56,760 bases of DNA from Actinomycetota bacterium (GCA_013695465.1 JACDAL010000106.1:1-56760), one strand, 5' to 3'; positions 35,157-43,737 are shown, counted from the first letter of the stretch. Numbers and translations: made by a program. Notes: generated by a model not told the origin, from the letters alone.

Positions 35157-35186
35157 AGTATAGGCGACGACCTATACCGGCGTCAA
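35157..35186 (-). promoter_or_regulatory. Sigma-70-type promoter for rpoBC with inverted repeat
   Basis: On the minus strand TTGACG (35186-35181) is followed after 18 nt by TATACT (35162-35157), close to the housekeeping consensus. A perfect inverted repeat, GTATAGG-6 nt-CCTATAC at 35158-35177, spans the -10 and most of the spacer, the position of a repressor operator. Transcription would start near 35150. Confidence 0.7.
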
Positions 35187-35442
35187 GCACGTCGCTTGAA
35201 CAACTTCTTGCCTATATACGACTCCTACCTCGGAGCGGCTTGTGACGACACTTTAGCCGCTGGGCCGTTGCAGGTCAATACTTGTTTCGCGTTTCCACAG
35301 GTTGTGGGCGACTGCCGGGGGGAGAGGCCGCTGCAGTCTGCGCCGGAGGGGGGCCGCGGGGACCGGATTCGGAGGGCTGCTGGGGCGTGGTGGCAGAGCG
35401 AACCGTGGACATTTCCTCGTCGGGCCGGGGGGCCTGGGAACG

Positions 35443-35478
35443 GGCGGGCCGGGCTGGCTAATTCGCGCCCGGCCCGCC
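35443..35478 (-). terminator. rplL-rpoB attenuator hairpin
   Basis: Twelve perfect pairs, GGCGGGCCGGGC with GCCCGGCCCGCC, around a 12-nt loop, beginning 30 nt after the rplL stop. No U-run follows. Position matches the partial terminator or processing hairpin known between rplL and rpoB in other bacteria. Confidence 0.6.
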
Positions 35479-35507
35479 TCGCTACCGGGGTAGCGCGGGG
35501 CGGTGGT

Positions 35508-35888
35508 TCAGCGCAGCTCTACGGAGGCCCCCACGCCCTCGAGCTTGCCCTTGGCCTCCTCGGCCTGCTCCTTGGTGACCTTCTCCAGCACCGGCTTGGG
35601 GGCCGAGTCGACAAGGTCCTTGGCTTCCTTCAGACCCAGCGAGGTGAGCGATCGCACCTCCTTGATGACCTGAATCTTCTTGTCACCGGCGCCCGTGAGC
35701 ACCACGTCGAACTCATCCTTCTCCTCTTCGACCTCGGCCGGGGCCGCTACGCCGCCCCCGGCGGCCATCGCCACCGGCGCTGCTGCGGTCACTCCGAACT
35801 TCTCCTCGAACGCCTTGACGAACTCCGACAGTTCCAGCACCGTCCAGTTCGATATCGCGTCCAGCACCTCTTCCTGCGTTGCAGCCAT
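35508..35888 (-). CDS. rplL: 50S ribosomal protein L7/L12
   Basis: 126 aa. N-terminal dimer helix pair ([20 protein letters not shown]), Ala/Gly-rich hinge, and the factor-binding C-terminal domain with [20 protein letters not shown]. Acidic overall, as expected for the stalk. Confidence 0.97.
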   Translation of the reverse strand: MAATQEEVLDAISNWTVLELSEFVKAFEEKFGVTAAAPVAMAAGGGVAAPAEVEEEKDEFDVVLTGAGDKKIQVIKEVRSLTSLGLKEAKDLVDSAPKPVLEKVTKEQAEEAKGKLEGVGASVELR

Positions 35889-35939
35889 CCTTCTCTCCTT
35901 TTCCCTACTTGCCTTTGCGTCTCTTGCCTGCCGCTTGGT

Positions 35940-36473
35940 CTAGCCTTCGGCCGGTTCGGTCTCCTTCTGGGTGATCATCTGCGCCAGCATCGACCCCAGA
36001 TCCCTCAGCAGAGCCGAAAGCACGTTGGCCGTCTGTTGCAGAGGTGAATTCACCATCATCACGATCTTTGCGAGCTGAACCTCACGAGGTTCGAGCCGGC
36101 CCAGTTCCTGAGCTTGATCCGCCCGAACCACCTTGCCCGCGAGGACTCCCCCCTTGATGACCAAGACGGGAAACTTCTTGATGGAGTCGTCGAGCGCCTT
36201 AGCCGCCGCCGAGGCGTCGCCGTGACAGAAGGCGATTGCAGTAGGTCCTTGGAGGTCGGCTACGAGCGCGTCGTAACCGGCCTCTCGCACGGCAATGCGC
36301 GCCAGCGTGTTCTTGTAGATCTTGAGGTCGGCGTCTGCCTCTCGTAAAGCCGAGCGAACCTCGGCCATCTGCGCAACCGTCAACCCCCGGTATTCGGTGA
36401 GCAGTGCAGCCTCCGAATCCGCCAACCGGCGCGTGAGCTCCTGGACTGCCGCCTCCTTCTCCGGCCTCGCCAT
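35940..36473 (-). CDS. rplJ: 50S ribosomal protein L10
   Basis: 177 aa from the ATG at 36473 (MARPEKEAAVQELTRRLADS). EYRGLTVAQMAEVRSALREA is the rRNA-binding part and the C-terminal helix, which carries L7/L12 dimers, ends the protein. An ATG six codons earlier (36491) is the alternative; AAGGGAG ~9 nt before 36473 supports the later start. Autoregulation through the leader at 36587-36716 is inferred. Confidence 0.95.
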   Translation of the reverse strand: MARPEKEAAVQELTRRLADSEAALLTEYRGLTVAQMAEVRSALREADADLKIYKNTLARIAVREAGYDALVADLQGPTAIAFCHGDASAAAKALDDSIKKFPVLVIKGGVLAGKVVRADQAQELGRLEPREVQLAKIVMMVNSPLQQTANVLSALLRDLGSMLAQMITQKETEPAEG

Positions 36474-36522
36474 ACCCGCTGCTCCCTTCATCGCCTTCGC
36501 GTAGTCGCTAGTGCGTCATCGC

Positions 36523-36574
36523 TTCGAGTCATCTCTTTCGAGTCATCTCTTTCGAAGTCAAAGACTGACTCGAA
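36523..36574 (-). repeat. Alternative-pairing repeats in the rplJ leader
   Basis: TTCGAGTCA occurs twice (36523-36531 and 36537-36545), and its exact complement TGACTCGAA once (36566-36574). In the RNA one strand can pair with either of two partners, giving two mutually exclusive hairpins between the terminator and the rplJ ribosome-binding site. Confidence 0.7.
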
Positions 36575-36586
36575 ATCCTCCACAAC

Positions 36587-36614
36587 AAAAAACGGTCGCC
36601 CCGTCAGGCGACCG
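36587..36614 (-). terminator. Intrinsic terminator (attenuator) in the rplJ leader
   Basis: On the minus strand CGGTCGCC, a 6-nt loop and GGCGACCG form an 8-bp stem followed at once by TTTTTT. It is the only textbook rho-independent terminator seen in the supercluster and lies ~110 nt before rplJ, so it must be conditional. Confidence 0.85.
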
Positions 36615-36630
36615 CGAGAAGCTCGCATAT

Positions 36631-36716
36631 GTCTTCGCCTGCGCCGGATGCCAACCCTTCTGCGAGATCTCGCAAATGGGAGTAGGCGATTAAGAGCCGA
36701 AGCTCACCGGCGGTCT
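36631..36716 (-). promoter_or_regulatory. L10 leader-like RNA element
   Basis: Upstream of the terminator the RNA contains AGACCGCCGGTGAG, then CTCTTAATCGCCT and finally GGCGCAGGCGAAGAC. These resemble the conserved blocks of the L10(L12)4-binding leader (Rfam L10_leader), including the AGACCGC...UUAAU...GC(C)UGCGUAGAC pattern; GCCGG can pair with CCGGC. The match was made by eye. It would bind the L10 complex and control the terminator that follows. Confidence 0.65.
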
Positions 36717-36791
36717 GGGGCCTTGCTTCTTGAAGTCTAGCTTAGACCGTTTGTGTCATTTCCCTTCTGCGCGATCGCCGAGTCGATCGCC

Positions 36792-37499
36792 CTATGCCTC
36801 CTCGACGTCCTTGGCCCTTTGGGGGTCAACCCTGACCCCTGGCCCCATAGTCGGCGCAAGCGTCACGCTCTTCAGGTAGCGGCCTTTCGCCGCGGCCGGC
36901 TTGGCCCTGATGACCTCGTCGATGGCGGTCAGATAGTTCGCAACGAGATCACTCTCGGCGAACGACTTCTTTCCGATTATGAGGTGAAGGTTGCCGTGAC
37001 GATCCGTGCGGTACTCGACGAGTCCGCCCTTGAGGTCTCGCACCGCCTTGGCGACGTCCTCGGTCACGGTTCCGGACTTCGGGTTAGGCATCAAACCGCG
37101 GGGGCCGAGAATGCGGCCGAGCCGGCCGACCACGGGCATCATGTCGGGCGTGGCGACTGCGGCGTCGAACTCGAGCCACCCACCCTGGATGCGCTCCGAC
37201 AGGTCTTCGTCACCGACGACATCGGCGCCAGCCTCGATCGCCTCGTTCGCCTTGGGGCCCTTGGCAAAGGCTGCGACCCTCACGGTCTTGCCCGTCCCCT
37301 TGGGCAGGGACACGGCACCTCTGACCATCTGGTCCGCCTTGCGGGGGTCTACCCCCAGGCGCATAGACAGCTCGATGGTCTCGTCGAACTTGCGGTCGGG
37401 TAACCCCTTCAGAGTGCGAATGGCCTCGCCCGCCGAGTGCATCCGCTCTCGATCTACTGCCTGGAGGGCTTCTCTGTATCGTTTGCCTTTGCCTGCCAT
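36792..37499 (-). CDS. rplA: 50S ribosomal protein L1
   Basis: 235 aa from the ATG at 37499 ([20 protein letters not shown]), with GAGGAGGATC upstream. Motifs: [40 protein letters not shown] and [16 protein letters not shown]. The frame continues upstream but without similarity. Confidence 0.96.
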   Translation of the reverse strand: MAGKGKRYREALQAVDRERMHSAGEAIRTLKGLPDRKFDETIELSMRLGVDPRKADQMVRGAVSLPKGTGKTVRVAAFAKGPKANEAIEAGADVVGDEDLSERIQGGWLEFDAAVATPDMMPVVGRLGRILGPRGLMPNPKSGTVTEDVAKAVRDLKGGLVEYRTDRHGNLHLIIGKKSFAESDLVANYLTAIDEVIRAKPAAAKGRYLKSVTLAPTMGPGVRVDPQRAKDVEEA

Positions 37500-37587
37500 G
37501 GTTACTCGATCCTCCTCAGTGGTCCCGACGACGGCCTCAGAACCGTCTCCCACCCTCGTCCGGCGCTTCAGCGCCTCGATCAATCGC

Positions 37588-38028
37588 CTATGCGACCGTT
37601 ATCCCCATACTGCGTGCCGTGCCTTCCACGATCTTCATCGCCGCCTCTACGTCGTTCGCGTTGAGATCCGGCATCTTGATCTCGGCGATCTCCCTGACCT
37701 GGTCTCTTGTCACCCGGCCCACCTTGTTACGGTTGGGCTCGGCAGAGCCCTTGTCGAGCCCCGCCCGCTGCTTGAGGAGAACTGCAGCCGGAGGAGTCTT
37801 TGTTACGAACGTGAAAGAACGATCCTCGTAGACCGTAATCTCAACCGGCACGATGGTGCCCGTCTGCGCCTGCGTTTCCGCGTTGTACTGCTTGCAGAAC
37901 TCCATGATGTTGACGCCCGCCTGGCCCAAAGCCGGACCGATGGGGGGAGCCGGAGTCGCCTGGCCGGCCGGGATCTGGAGCTTCAGGATCTGGGACACCC
38001 TGCGTCGGCGTCCGCCGCCTGCTGTCAC
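37588..38028 (-). CDS. rplK: 50S ribosomal protein L11
   Basis: 146 aa, [20 protein letters not shown] and [18 protein letters not shown]; the C-terminal domain contacts the 23S GTPase centre and is the thiostrepton target. GTG start with GAGGAGG 8 nt upstream. A small basic N-terminal extension precedes the core. Confidence 0.96.
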   Translation of the reverse strand: MTAGGGRRRRVSQILKLQIPAGQATPAPPIGPALGQAGVNIMEFCKQYNAETQAQTGTIVPVEITVYEDRSFTFVTKTPPAAVLLKQRAGLDKGSAEPNRNKVGRVTRDQVREIAEIKMPDLNANDVEAAMKIVEGTARSMGITVA

Positions 38029-38064
38029 GTTGCTTCCTCCTCTAATTGCAACTGGATCGACTCT

Positions 38065-39012
38065 CTAGAGCTTGGCTACCTGGTCGAAGGACAGCTCGAC
38101 CGGGGTCTCTCGACCGAAGATGTTGACCAGCACCTTGAGCTTTGACTGATCTACGTTGATCTCAGAGATCGTGCCAGTGAAGTTGGCAAAGGGCCCGGAG
38201 ATAACTCGCACACTCTCCTGCTCTTCGAACTCGAGGCGAGGGCGAAGCTTCTTCTTGTCCTGAGGCTTCACCTGCAGAATGCGATCGACCTCGCGATCGG
38301 ACAGAGACGTGGGCTTGGCGCCGGAGCCGACGAACCCGGTAACCCCGGGGGTGTTGCGAACCACATACCAGGAGTCATCGTCGAGATACATACGGCACAG
38401 GAGGTAGCCGGGAAACACCTTCTTCTGCACGATCTGCTTCTTGCCCTGCTTGATCTCCATGACGTCTTCCATCGGGATGACGACCTCGAAGATGCGGTCC
38501 TCGACGTTCATCGAGGAGATACGTGACTGCAGGTTTGCCTTGACCCTGTTCTCGTAGCCCGCATAGGTGTGAACGACGAACCAGTCGCCCGGCCTCTCAT
38601 TGGGCGGGATCGAAGCCTCGTACTCCTCGAGCTCGGAGTCGCCCTCATCGGAGGACGTGGCCTCGGTTGGCGCCTTCGGGGCGCGGGTCTTCTTCTTCCG
38701 GGATTCGGTTGGAGGAGCCTCGGTCGGGGCCGGAGCATCGGGTGCCTGGGCCTCGGTCGGTGCCTGGGCATCGGGTGCCTGGGCCTCGGTCGGTGCCGGA
38801 GCATCGGGTGCTTGGGCCTCGGTCGGTGCCTGGGCCTCGGGTGCCTGGGCATCGGGTGCTTGGGCATCGGGTGCTTGGGCATCGGGTGCTTGGGCCTCGG
38901 GTGCCTGGGGTGCCTCGGGGTTTGGGGCCTCCTCAGTCAGCAGGACGCCCGGTTCCTTCCCCTCGGGGGTCGCCTGACCTTGCTCCCCGACTTCGGCTCC
39001 CCGCTCGCTCAT
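38065..39012 (-). CDS. nusG: Transcription antitermination/pausing factor NusG with repeat tail
   Basis: 315 aa. The conserved part starts near residue 141 ([20 protein letters not shown], the NGN domain that binds the beta' clamp helices) and ends with the KOW domain ([20 protein letters not shown]). The first ~140 residues are disordered: residues ~30-100 are 70 residues of Ala, Pro, Gln, Asp, Glu and Thr in repeats of QAPDA and QAPTEA, followed by a basic KKK patch and an acidic stretch. Other actinobacterial NusG proteins have acidic N-terminal tails, but a tandem repeat of this regularity is unusual. Start overlaps the secE stop as ATGA. Confidence 0.95.
   Translation of the reverse strand: MSERGAEVGEQGQATPEGKEPGVLLTEEAPNPEAPQAPEAQAPDAQAPDAQAPDAQAPEAQAPTEAQAPDAPAPTEAQAPDAQAPTEAQAPDAPAPTEAPPTESRKKKTRAPKAPTEATSSDEGDSELEEYEASIPPNERPGDWFVVHTYAGYENRVKANLQSRISSMNVEDRIFEVVIPMEDVMEIKQGKKQIVQKKVFPGYLLCRMYLDDDSWYVVRNTPGVTGFVGSGAKPTSLSDREVDRILQVKPQDKKKLRPRLEFEEQESVRVISGPFANFTGTISEINVDQSKLKVLVNIFGRETPVELSFDQVAKL
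38713..38925 (-). repeat. Tandem repeats inside nusG
   Basis: About 210 bp of 15- and 18-bp units encoding QAPDA and QAPTEA. Units are near-identical at DNA level (CCAAGCACCCGATGC recurs on the coding strand), which suggests recent slippage and length variation between strains. Antisense frames here are artefacts of the repeat. Confidence 0.9.
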
Positions 39013-39302
39013 GACTCGACTCCGAACAGCGCAAGCACGGCCCTCGTAAACACGAAGTCCATCCCAAAGATGACGGCCGCAATCACCAACACGCTCACAA
39101 GCACCACCATCGAGTAGGCAATGACCTCCTCACGCGTCGGCCACGCAACCTTGCGCAGCTCTGCGATTACCTCACGCAGGAACTGGCGAGGCTTGGTTCT
39201 CTGCTTTCGCGCAGGGGAGCCGGCCCCTTTGGGCTGGGGGCGGGGTGCGGTCGTCTTGCGCTGCTGGTCCTTCTTCATCATGCGCTTGTACTGCCTGTTC
39301 AC
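39009..39302 (-). CDS. secE: Protein translocase subunit SecE
   Basis: 97 aa. A Lys/Arg/Pro-rich N-terminal ~38 residues, then [20 protein letters not shown] (the conserved amphipathic helix with VAWPT) and one transmembrane segment. First gene of the supercluster; GTG start with AAAGGG 6 nt upstream. No rpmG precedes it. Confidence 0.95.
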   Translation of the reverse strand: MNRQYKRMMKKDQQRKTTAPRPQPKGAGSPARKQRTKPRQFLREVIAELRKVAWPTREEVIAYSMVVLVSVLVIAAVIFGMDFVFTRAVLALFGVES

Positions 39303-39479
39303 GACAAACCCTTTCGCATTCGCCGCGGACGCGCTTCAGAGGATTCGGTGCCGCGGGGAGGGATATGGACCATTAAGCGTAGCACGCCTGGGTAAGGTCG
39401 CTCCTTCTGCGTAGAGACGACCTCGCAGCGGCCTATTAGGCTTCTTCCATCACCGAACAGCAAAAAGCGAGGGGAAACC

Positions 39480-39620
39480 ATGGGGGAGAACCAGATCGAT
39501 CTGGAGCGTACGGACTTCGTCGAAGCCTACATCGACCTCGACCGTGCGGAGCTGATCGAGATCCTGCACGATCTTCAGGAGCGATCGAGCGAACGATACA
39601 GTCACAAGTACATCACCTAG
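39480..39620 (+). CDS. Small hypothetical protein (46 aa)
   Basis: ATG at 39480 with AGCGAGGGG 5-6 nt upstream, a better ribosome-binding site than many genes here. The protein is charged and helical: an acidic first half (DLERTDFVEAYIDLDRAEL), then IEILHDLQERS and a basic, tyrosine-rich end (RYSHKYIT). No cysteines, no membrane segment. It is divergent from secE (177 bp apart) and followed by an uncharacterised gene. I do not recognise the family; the ribosome-binding site and amphipathic pattern favour a real gene. Confidence 0.5.
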   Translation: MGENQIDLERTDFVEAYIDLDRAELIEILHDLQERSSERYSHKYIT

Positions 39621-39732
39621 GCGCTGCGATGTGCCGGTGACGGGCCGTTCCGGGGACGGAATGGACGGTGGCGGGGAGTGAGGGGCCCGGGCCAATGGAG
39701 CCGGACTGCCGAGGTAGTCGATCGAGCGTCAC

Positions 39733-40320
39733 GTGCTCTCAAGTACGGAATCCGTAGTCCGGAGCGCGTTGCGCGCGTTTGAGCACTTGGACGACCGACC
39801 GGGCAGGCGAGGCGGAATGGGGGCCGGGGTGAAGCTGCAAAGCATGACGGGCGCCCAATTGAACGGTCTCTTTCGCGGCGCCTCGGCCCCCCATCTCCTG
39901 CCCGAGGGTTTCCTGCGCGGCCGCATTCTGACCGCCGTCGTCGATCCCTACGGGACGTTCATCGGCGGGGTGTGCCGGTTCTGGCTCGGGAAGCGCTTCC
40001 GGGGCGGCGCCGGGATGAACGTGGTGACGCCCGGAGCGCGGCCGCTGCTGCGGACGCTGGCTTACTCCCAGCCTCTGGAGCGAGCGGCGGACGGCAACCT
40101 GGAGGGGTTCCCGTTTGCGGTCCGGGTGGACAAGGGCTGGGCTGACCCCGACATCGAGGTGGTGGCTCTGGACTACGGGGTCGAATCGAATCCAAGCCCT
40201 CTCCTGCGCCGCCTCCGCGACGAGCTCGTCCACGTCGAGGACGGTCTCTACCTCGGCAAAATCCTGTATCGAGTCGAAGAGGCGTACCGGCCAGTGGGCT
40301 TCTTCTCGTTGGAGGTCTAA
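39733..40320 (+). CDS. Uncharacterised protein
   Basis: 195 aa from a GTG at 39733; the ATG at 39817 is another possible start. The central region has LPEGFLRGRILTAVVDPYGT, then FWLGKRFRGG and GMNVVTPG, and the end has GLYLGKILYRVEEAYRPVGF followed by FSLEV. The pattern of beta strands with Gly-Lys pairs (RGR, LGKRF, LGKIL) recalls small lipocalin-like or GXWXG/DUF4334-type barrels, but I cannot assign it. No signal peptide. Codon use matches the neighbourhood. Confidence 0.7.
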   Translation: MLSSTESVVRSALRAFEHLDDRPGRRGGMGAGVKLQSMTGAQLNGLFRGASAPHLLPEGFLRGRILTAVVDPYGTFIGGVCRFWLGKRFRGGAGMNVVTPGARPLLRTLAYSQPLERAADGNLEGFPFAVRVDKGWADPDIEVVALDYGVESNPSPLLRRLRDELVHVEDGLYLGKILYRVEEAYRPVGFFSLEV

Positions 40321-40843
40321 ACCGGCAGGGAGCAGCAGGCGGCATCCTGCAGCCTCCGTATTGTGTCACAAGCCCTTTGGCGATCGAACGCGTGTTCGAG
40401 ACGGCGCGGCCGCAAGGCTCTCTGTGCCGGACGAGTGGCGAACACGGGGGCGGAGGCCCGACATGCTCTCCTTGTCGACATCTCCAGCAGCACTTCCCTG
40501 AGCTCGGTCGGGGTGTTGCCGCCGAGAATGATCTAGAGGTGGCTTTTAAGTGGAGCAGTTCCCGGGTCGGGGCCACAGCTCTTTCTTCTGAGGCAGAAGG
40601 TCACGACTCGATCCGCAGGAGCCGCCGTCTGCTCCATTGGAGGCCGGCAGACGGGCTTTGTCCCAGTTTCTGCCGCAGACGCGCACCTCCTGAGTGGACC
40701 GGCTTCCCCCGGGCCGACTGACGGGATTCGCGGGTCCTTTTAGCCCCTCAGGGTGGGAGCGGCCGAAATCCCCGGGCACGCATTGGAGCCTCGACAAGCA
40801 GGCAACCCGTTTCGATTTCCTAAGTTCGCCTTTCTGGTAACCG
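40321..40843. other. Intergenic region before the GGDEF-EAL gene
   Basis: About 520 bp with no convincing gene. It contains one clear stem-loop, CGGCAGA (40645-40651) with TCTGCCG (40669-40675) and an inner GGG/CCC. I looked for a cyclic-di-GMP riboswitch because of the downstream gene and did not find one. Confidence 0.5.
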
Positions 40844-43198
40844 ATGTTACGTGGCATGAGACCCAAGTCCGGCCTCCGCTCCTCAGTCACGCTCGCGCAA
40901 GCAGGGCAAGGTGTGGCACTACCGGGCGCGCGTTCCATGAACGGCTTACCGCAATGGGCGCTCCTGGCCTTTGCGGCACTTCTGGCGATTGGTGTCTCGA
41001 TAATATTTGTTGCCTTAAGGATTACCGGCGACGATCAGCTCCGAGCCGCGCACCTCCTTGCCCAATTCAGGGCCAGTGTGACCCTTGAGAGTGCTAAGGG
41101 GTGGCAGAGTCTCGCGGAGAAAGGCTCGAGCGATGATACCCGCCTAGAGTTGGAGACGGCTCGCGTCCGATCAGTCGGGATTCTCAGGCAACTGCTCAGA
41201 TTGGAGCCAGAGAACCGGACTTTCAAGCAACTTGCACAGACCCATCGTGGTTACACAAGGGCCGTAGACGATGAGCTCGCTCTCCGCGCACAAGGAAAGC
41301 TGCGGGAGGCAGAAGAAGTCAATGAGAAACGTGTTGTCCCCTACTTTGGAAAGCTACACGGACTGGGGTTGCGCACAGATTTTCGTGCCAAGGACGACGC
41401 CCTGCATGCCAGCAACCTGTTGAGTTGGGCATCCACCGCGCTCATCTTCTTGACCGTCGCGGTGGTCGTCGTCATGTTCAGGATCCACTCACGGCAGGAG
41501 CAAAGGACTTTACGAGAGAGCGAAGAGCGATTCAGGGCGCTTATCCACAACTCGTCCGATGTCATCGAGTTGCTCGACAGCGAGGGCCGCATTGCCTTTG
41601 TGACGCAATCGGTAAAGCGGATTCTCGGCTACAAGCAAGAAGAACGGGTGGGCAAAGACGTTTTCGATTTGGTGCATCCTAGTGACCTTGGCCCTGCCCA
41701 GGAGGAGCTCTCGGACCTCCTGAAGGAGCCCGGTGGGATGAGAACTATCGCAATCCGAGCTCGGCACAAGGATGGTACTTGGCGATGGATCGAGGCGACG
41801 GTTACCAACCTGTTGCACGAGTCTCTCGTCGGGTTCCTGGTTGTGAACTACCGTGACGTAAGCGAGCGCAAGGCTCTTGAAAGCGAGCTGTCTCACCAGG
41901 CTTTCCACGACTCGTTGACGAAGCTTCCAAACCGCCTCCTGTTCAAGGATCGCGTTCAACACGCCCTCGCTCGCAGAAACGAGCAAGGTCGGTGTCTCGC
42001 GGTGCTGTTCATCGACCTCGATAACTTCAAGGCGGTGAATGACAGCCTAGGCCATGACGTTGGAGATCAGTTGCTTGTGGCGGTGACAAAACGCCTTCAG
42101 GAATGCTTGCGTCCATCGGACACGCTGGCACGTCTCGGGGGAGATGAGTTCGCGATCTTGCTTGAGGACATGCAGCATGTGGCAGGCGCAGTCCTTATCT
42201 CCGAACGAATTGGCGAGATTCTGCGGGCACCCTTCGACCTCGAGAACAAGCACCTGTTCGCTCGCGCCAGCATTGGCATCGTGACCGACATTTCTCCTGA
42301 TACCGATACAGATCAACTTCTTCGTAAGGCAGACACCGCTATGTATGTGGCCAAGAGCAAGGGCAAGGCTACTTACGAGATATTCGAGCCTCACATGGAA
42401 GACGCCATAAACCGACGAATACGGCTTGAGGCCGACCTACAGCTGGCAATTGAGGAGTCCCAGTTCACTCTCCGTTACCAACCTATCGTTGAGCTTGCAC
42501 GCGGCACGATCTATGGTATGGAGGCCCTCCTGCGCTGGGAGCATCCCCAACGCGGCTTGGTTCTGCCCCTGGAGTTCATCCCTATCACAGAGGAAACGGG
42601 CCTCATCGTGCCGATTGGGAGGTGGGTGTTGCGAGAAGCTTGTCGGCAAGCGAGGCAATGGCAGATTGAACACGGCCTGCGCAGGCTATCAGTCAACGTC
42701 AACGTCTCTGCGATCCAACTCCAGGACGCTCAGCTGGCGGAGGATGTAGCGCAGGCATTGCTGGATTCTGAGTTGGCCCCCAGAGATTTGATTCTGGAGA
42801 TTACAGAAAGCGCGTTGATGCTAGACACGGAGGTGCTCGCAAGCAACCTAAAGGGATTCAAAGAAAACGGGGTGCGCCTGGCCATCGACGACTTTGGCTC
42901 GGCCTATTCGTCCCTGGGATATCTGAGCCGTTTCGCCTTTGACATCATCAAGATCGACAAGAGCTTCATAGACGGGGTTGGGACAGGTCCTCGAGGGTCC
43001 GTCCTCGCCGGGGGCATCGTCAAGCTCTGTCAATCTCTCGGGTTACAGGCATGCGCCGAGGGGATCGAATCGGATGTGCAGCTCGAGGAGCTGAGTTCTC
43101 TTGGTTGCGAGCTGGGTCAAGGGTACTATTTAGCCAAGCCGATGGAGACGCAGGCAGTGCCATCCCTTCTGTCCGAAGAGCGACTGGCCCGAATCTAG
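40844..43198 (+). CDS. Membrane PAS-GGDEF-EAL protein (cyclic-di-GMP turnover)
   Basis: 784 aa. Transmembrane segments at ~38-58 and ~192-212 enclose a ~130-residue extracytoplasmic, helical sensor region. A PAS domain follows (~228-345), then GGDEF (~350-515) and EAL (~525-775). The cyclase motif GGDEF is intact at 432-436, with an inhibitory I-site RPSD (423-426) exactly five residues before it. The phosphodiesterase motifs EALLRW (560-565), [26 protein letters not shown] and GQGYYLAKP are also intact, so both activities are possible. At least five TTA leucine codons and lower GC than the neighbours suggest transfer. No good ribosome-binding site; ATG at 40856 is an alternative start. Confidence 0.93.
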   Translation: MLRGMRPKSGLRSSVTLAQAGQGVALPGARSMNGLPQWALLAFAALLAIGVSIIFVALRITGDDQLRAAHLLAQFRASVTLESAKGWQSLAEKGSSDDTRLELETARVRSVGILRQLLRLEPENRTFKQLAQTHRGYTRAVDDELALRAQGKLREAEEVNEKRVVPYFGKLHGLGLRTDFRAKDDALHASNLLSWASTALIFLTVAVVVVMFRIHSRQEQRTLRESEERFRALIHNSSDVIELLDSEGRIAFVTQSVKRILGYKQEERVGKDVFDLVHPSDLGPAQEELSDLLKEPGGMRTIAIRARHKDGTWRWIEATVTNLLHESLVGFLVVNYRDVSERKALESELSHQAFHDSLTKLPNRLLFKDRVQHALARRNEQGRCLAVLFIDLDNFKAVNDSLGHDVGDQLLVAVTKRLQECLRPSDTLARLGGDEFAILLEDMQHVAGAVLISERIGEILRAPFDLENKHLFARASIGIVTDISPDTDTDQLLRKADTAMYVAKSKGKATYEIFEPHMEDAINRRIRLEADLQLAIEESQFTLRYQPIVELARGTIYGMEALLRWEHPQRGLVLPLEFIPITEETGLIVPIGRWVLREACRQARQWQIEHGLRRLSVNVNVSAIQLQDAQLAEDVAQALLDSELAPRDLILEITESALMLDTEVLASNLKGFKENGVRLAIDDFGSAYSSLGYLSRFAFDIIKIDKSFIDGVGTGPRGSVLAGGIVKLCQSLGLQACAEGIESDVQLEELSSLGCELGQGYYLAKPMETQAVPSLLSEERLARI

Positions 43199-43319
43199 TT
43201 GAGTTCGGTGAACTATTGGTTGGGACCCCTGCTTTCGGTGTCTCCTCGCGCGGCCCAAGCGCCGGTGACATAGAACCCCGGGTGGCGCGGCCCGGTGCGG
43301 CACCGAGGGGGACTGAGTA

Positions 43320-43550
43320 GCGCCCCCCAATCTGGCTTTGTGTCAAGAATCGGGCGGAATCCGCCCCCAATCTGGCAAAGAGCCAGCTCAGGGGCGCGTG
43401 GCGCGGATTGAGCCTTGAGCCTCGGGTTACAGGGATGCGCTTTGAGGCCCTCGATGCCGATGGCCGTGAACTCGTCGTGCCACGCTTGCGGCCCGTATGC
43501 TTCGGCACAGCTCACCGGGCTTCCCCTCCGGGGAGGGCGCCAGCGTAGCC
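43320..43550 (-). mobile_element. Decayed insertion-sequence remnant
   Basis: On the minus strand (43425-43515) a fragment reads AYGPQAWHDEFTAIGIEGLK, clearly similar to HRLQAWRDEFVTGGIEGLKA of the OrfA-type transposase at 56038-56418. It is not in a complete frame. Nearby are two direct copies of CCCCCAATCTGGC (43324-43336 and 43364-43376, 40 bp apart) flanking GGGCGG-AAT-CCGCCC, possible element ends. Borders are approximate. The rest of 43199-43590 shows nothing else. Confidence 0.65.
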
Positions 43551-43590
43551 GACGCTCTGGCCTGGGTTTCAGTAGCACGACTCTAGGGGC

Positions 43591-43662
43591 AGGGCGGGAG
43601 GGACTCGAACCCCCGACCACTGGTTTTGGAGACCAGCGCTCTACCAACTGAGCTACCGCCCT
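43591..43662 (-). tRNA. tRNA-Trp (CCA)
   Basis: 72 nt. Acceptor stem AGGGCGG/CCGCCCT is fully paired. D arm GCTCAGTTGGTAGAGC; anticodon stem CTGGT/ACCAG with loop CTCCAAA, anticodon CCA; T arm with GGTTCGAGTCC. The 3' CCA is not encoded. Next to an IS remnant. Confidence 0.97.
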
Positions 43663-43690
43663 AGGCTATTCAGCCGGGTCATCAGTCTAG

Positions 43691-43737
43691 GCGACCGACC
43701 CTCCTCGGGCGACCGACCCTCCTCGGGCGACCGACCC
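43691..43737. repeat. 18-bp tandem repeat
   Basis: GCGACCGACCCTCCTCGG is repeated 2.6 times without a mismatch between tRNA-Trp and the anti-sigma gene. It lies just downstream of the anti-sigma stop on the minus strand. No function visible; a slippage product. Confidence 0.85.

Larger units (their letters stand above)
34997..35507 (-). promoter_or_regulatory. rplL-rpoB intergenic control region
   Basis: About 510 bp without a gene. From rplL toward rpoB it holds a 12-bp GC hairpin (35443-35478), a long GC-rich stretch, then an A/T-richer segment with the promoter at 35157-35186 and a 5' UTR of roughly 150 nt. This is the classical place for partial termination and a secondary promoter that set the ratio of r-proteins to RNA polymerase. 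Confidence 0.7.

Noticed and set aside
38713-38925. Short regular repeats that could suggest a CRISPR array or minisatellite
   Set aside because: No spacers; units are in frame and coding inside nusG.
38569-39117. Repetitive plus-strand frames over nusG (Gly/Trp/Ala or Gly/Leu/Cys repeats)
   Set aside because: They are complementary readings of the nusG QAPDA repeat; nusG is the conserved gene.
40700-40860. Possible cyclic-di-GMP riboswitch (GGTAACCGATG resembles the 3' end of GEMM)
   Set aside because: The other conserved blocks of the aptamer are absent and the match is at the start codon itself.
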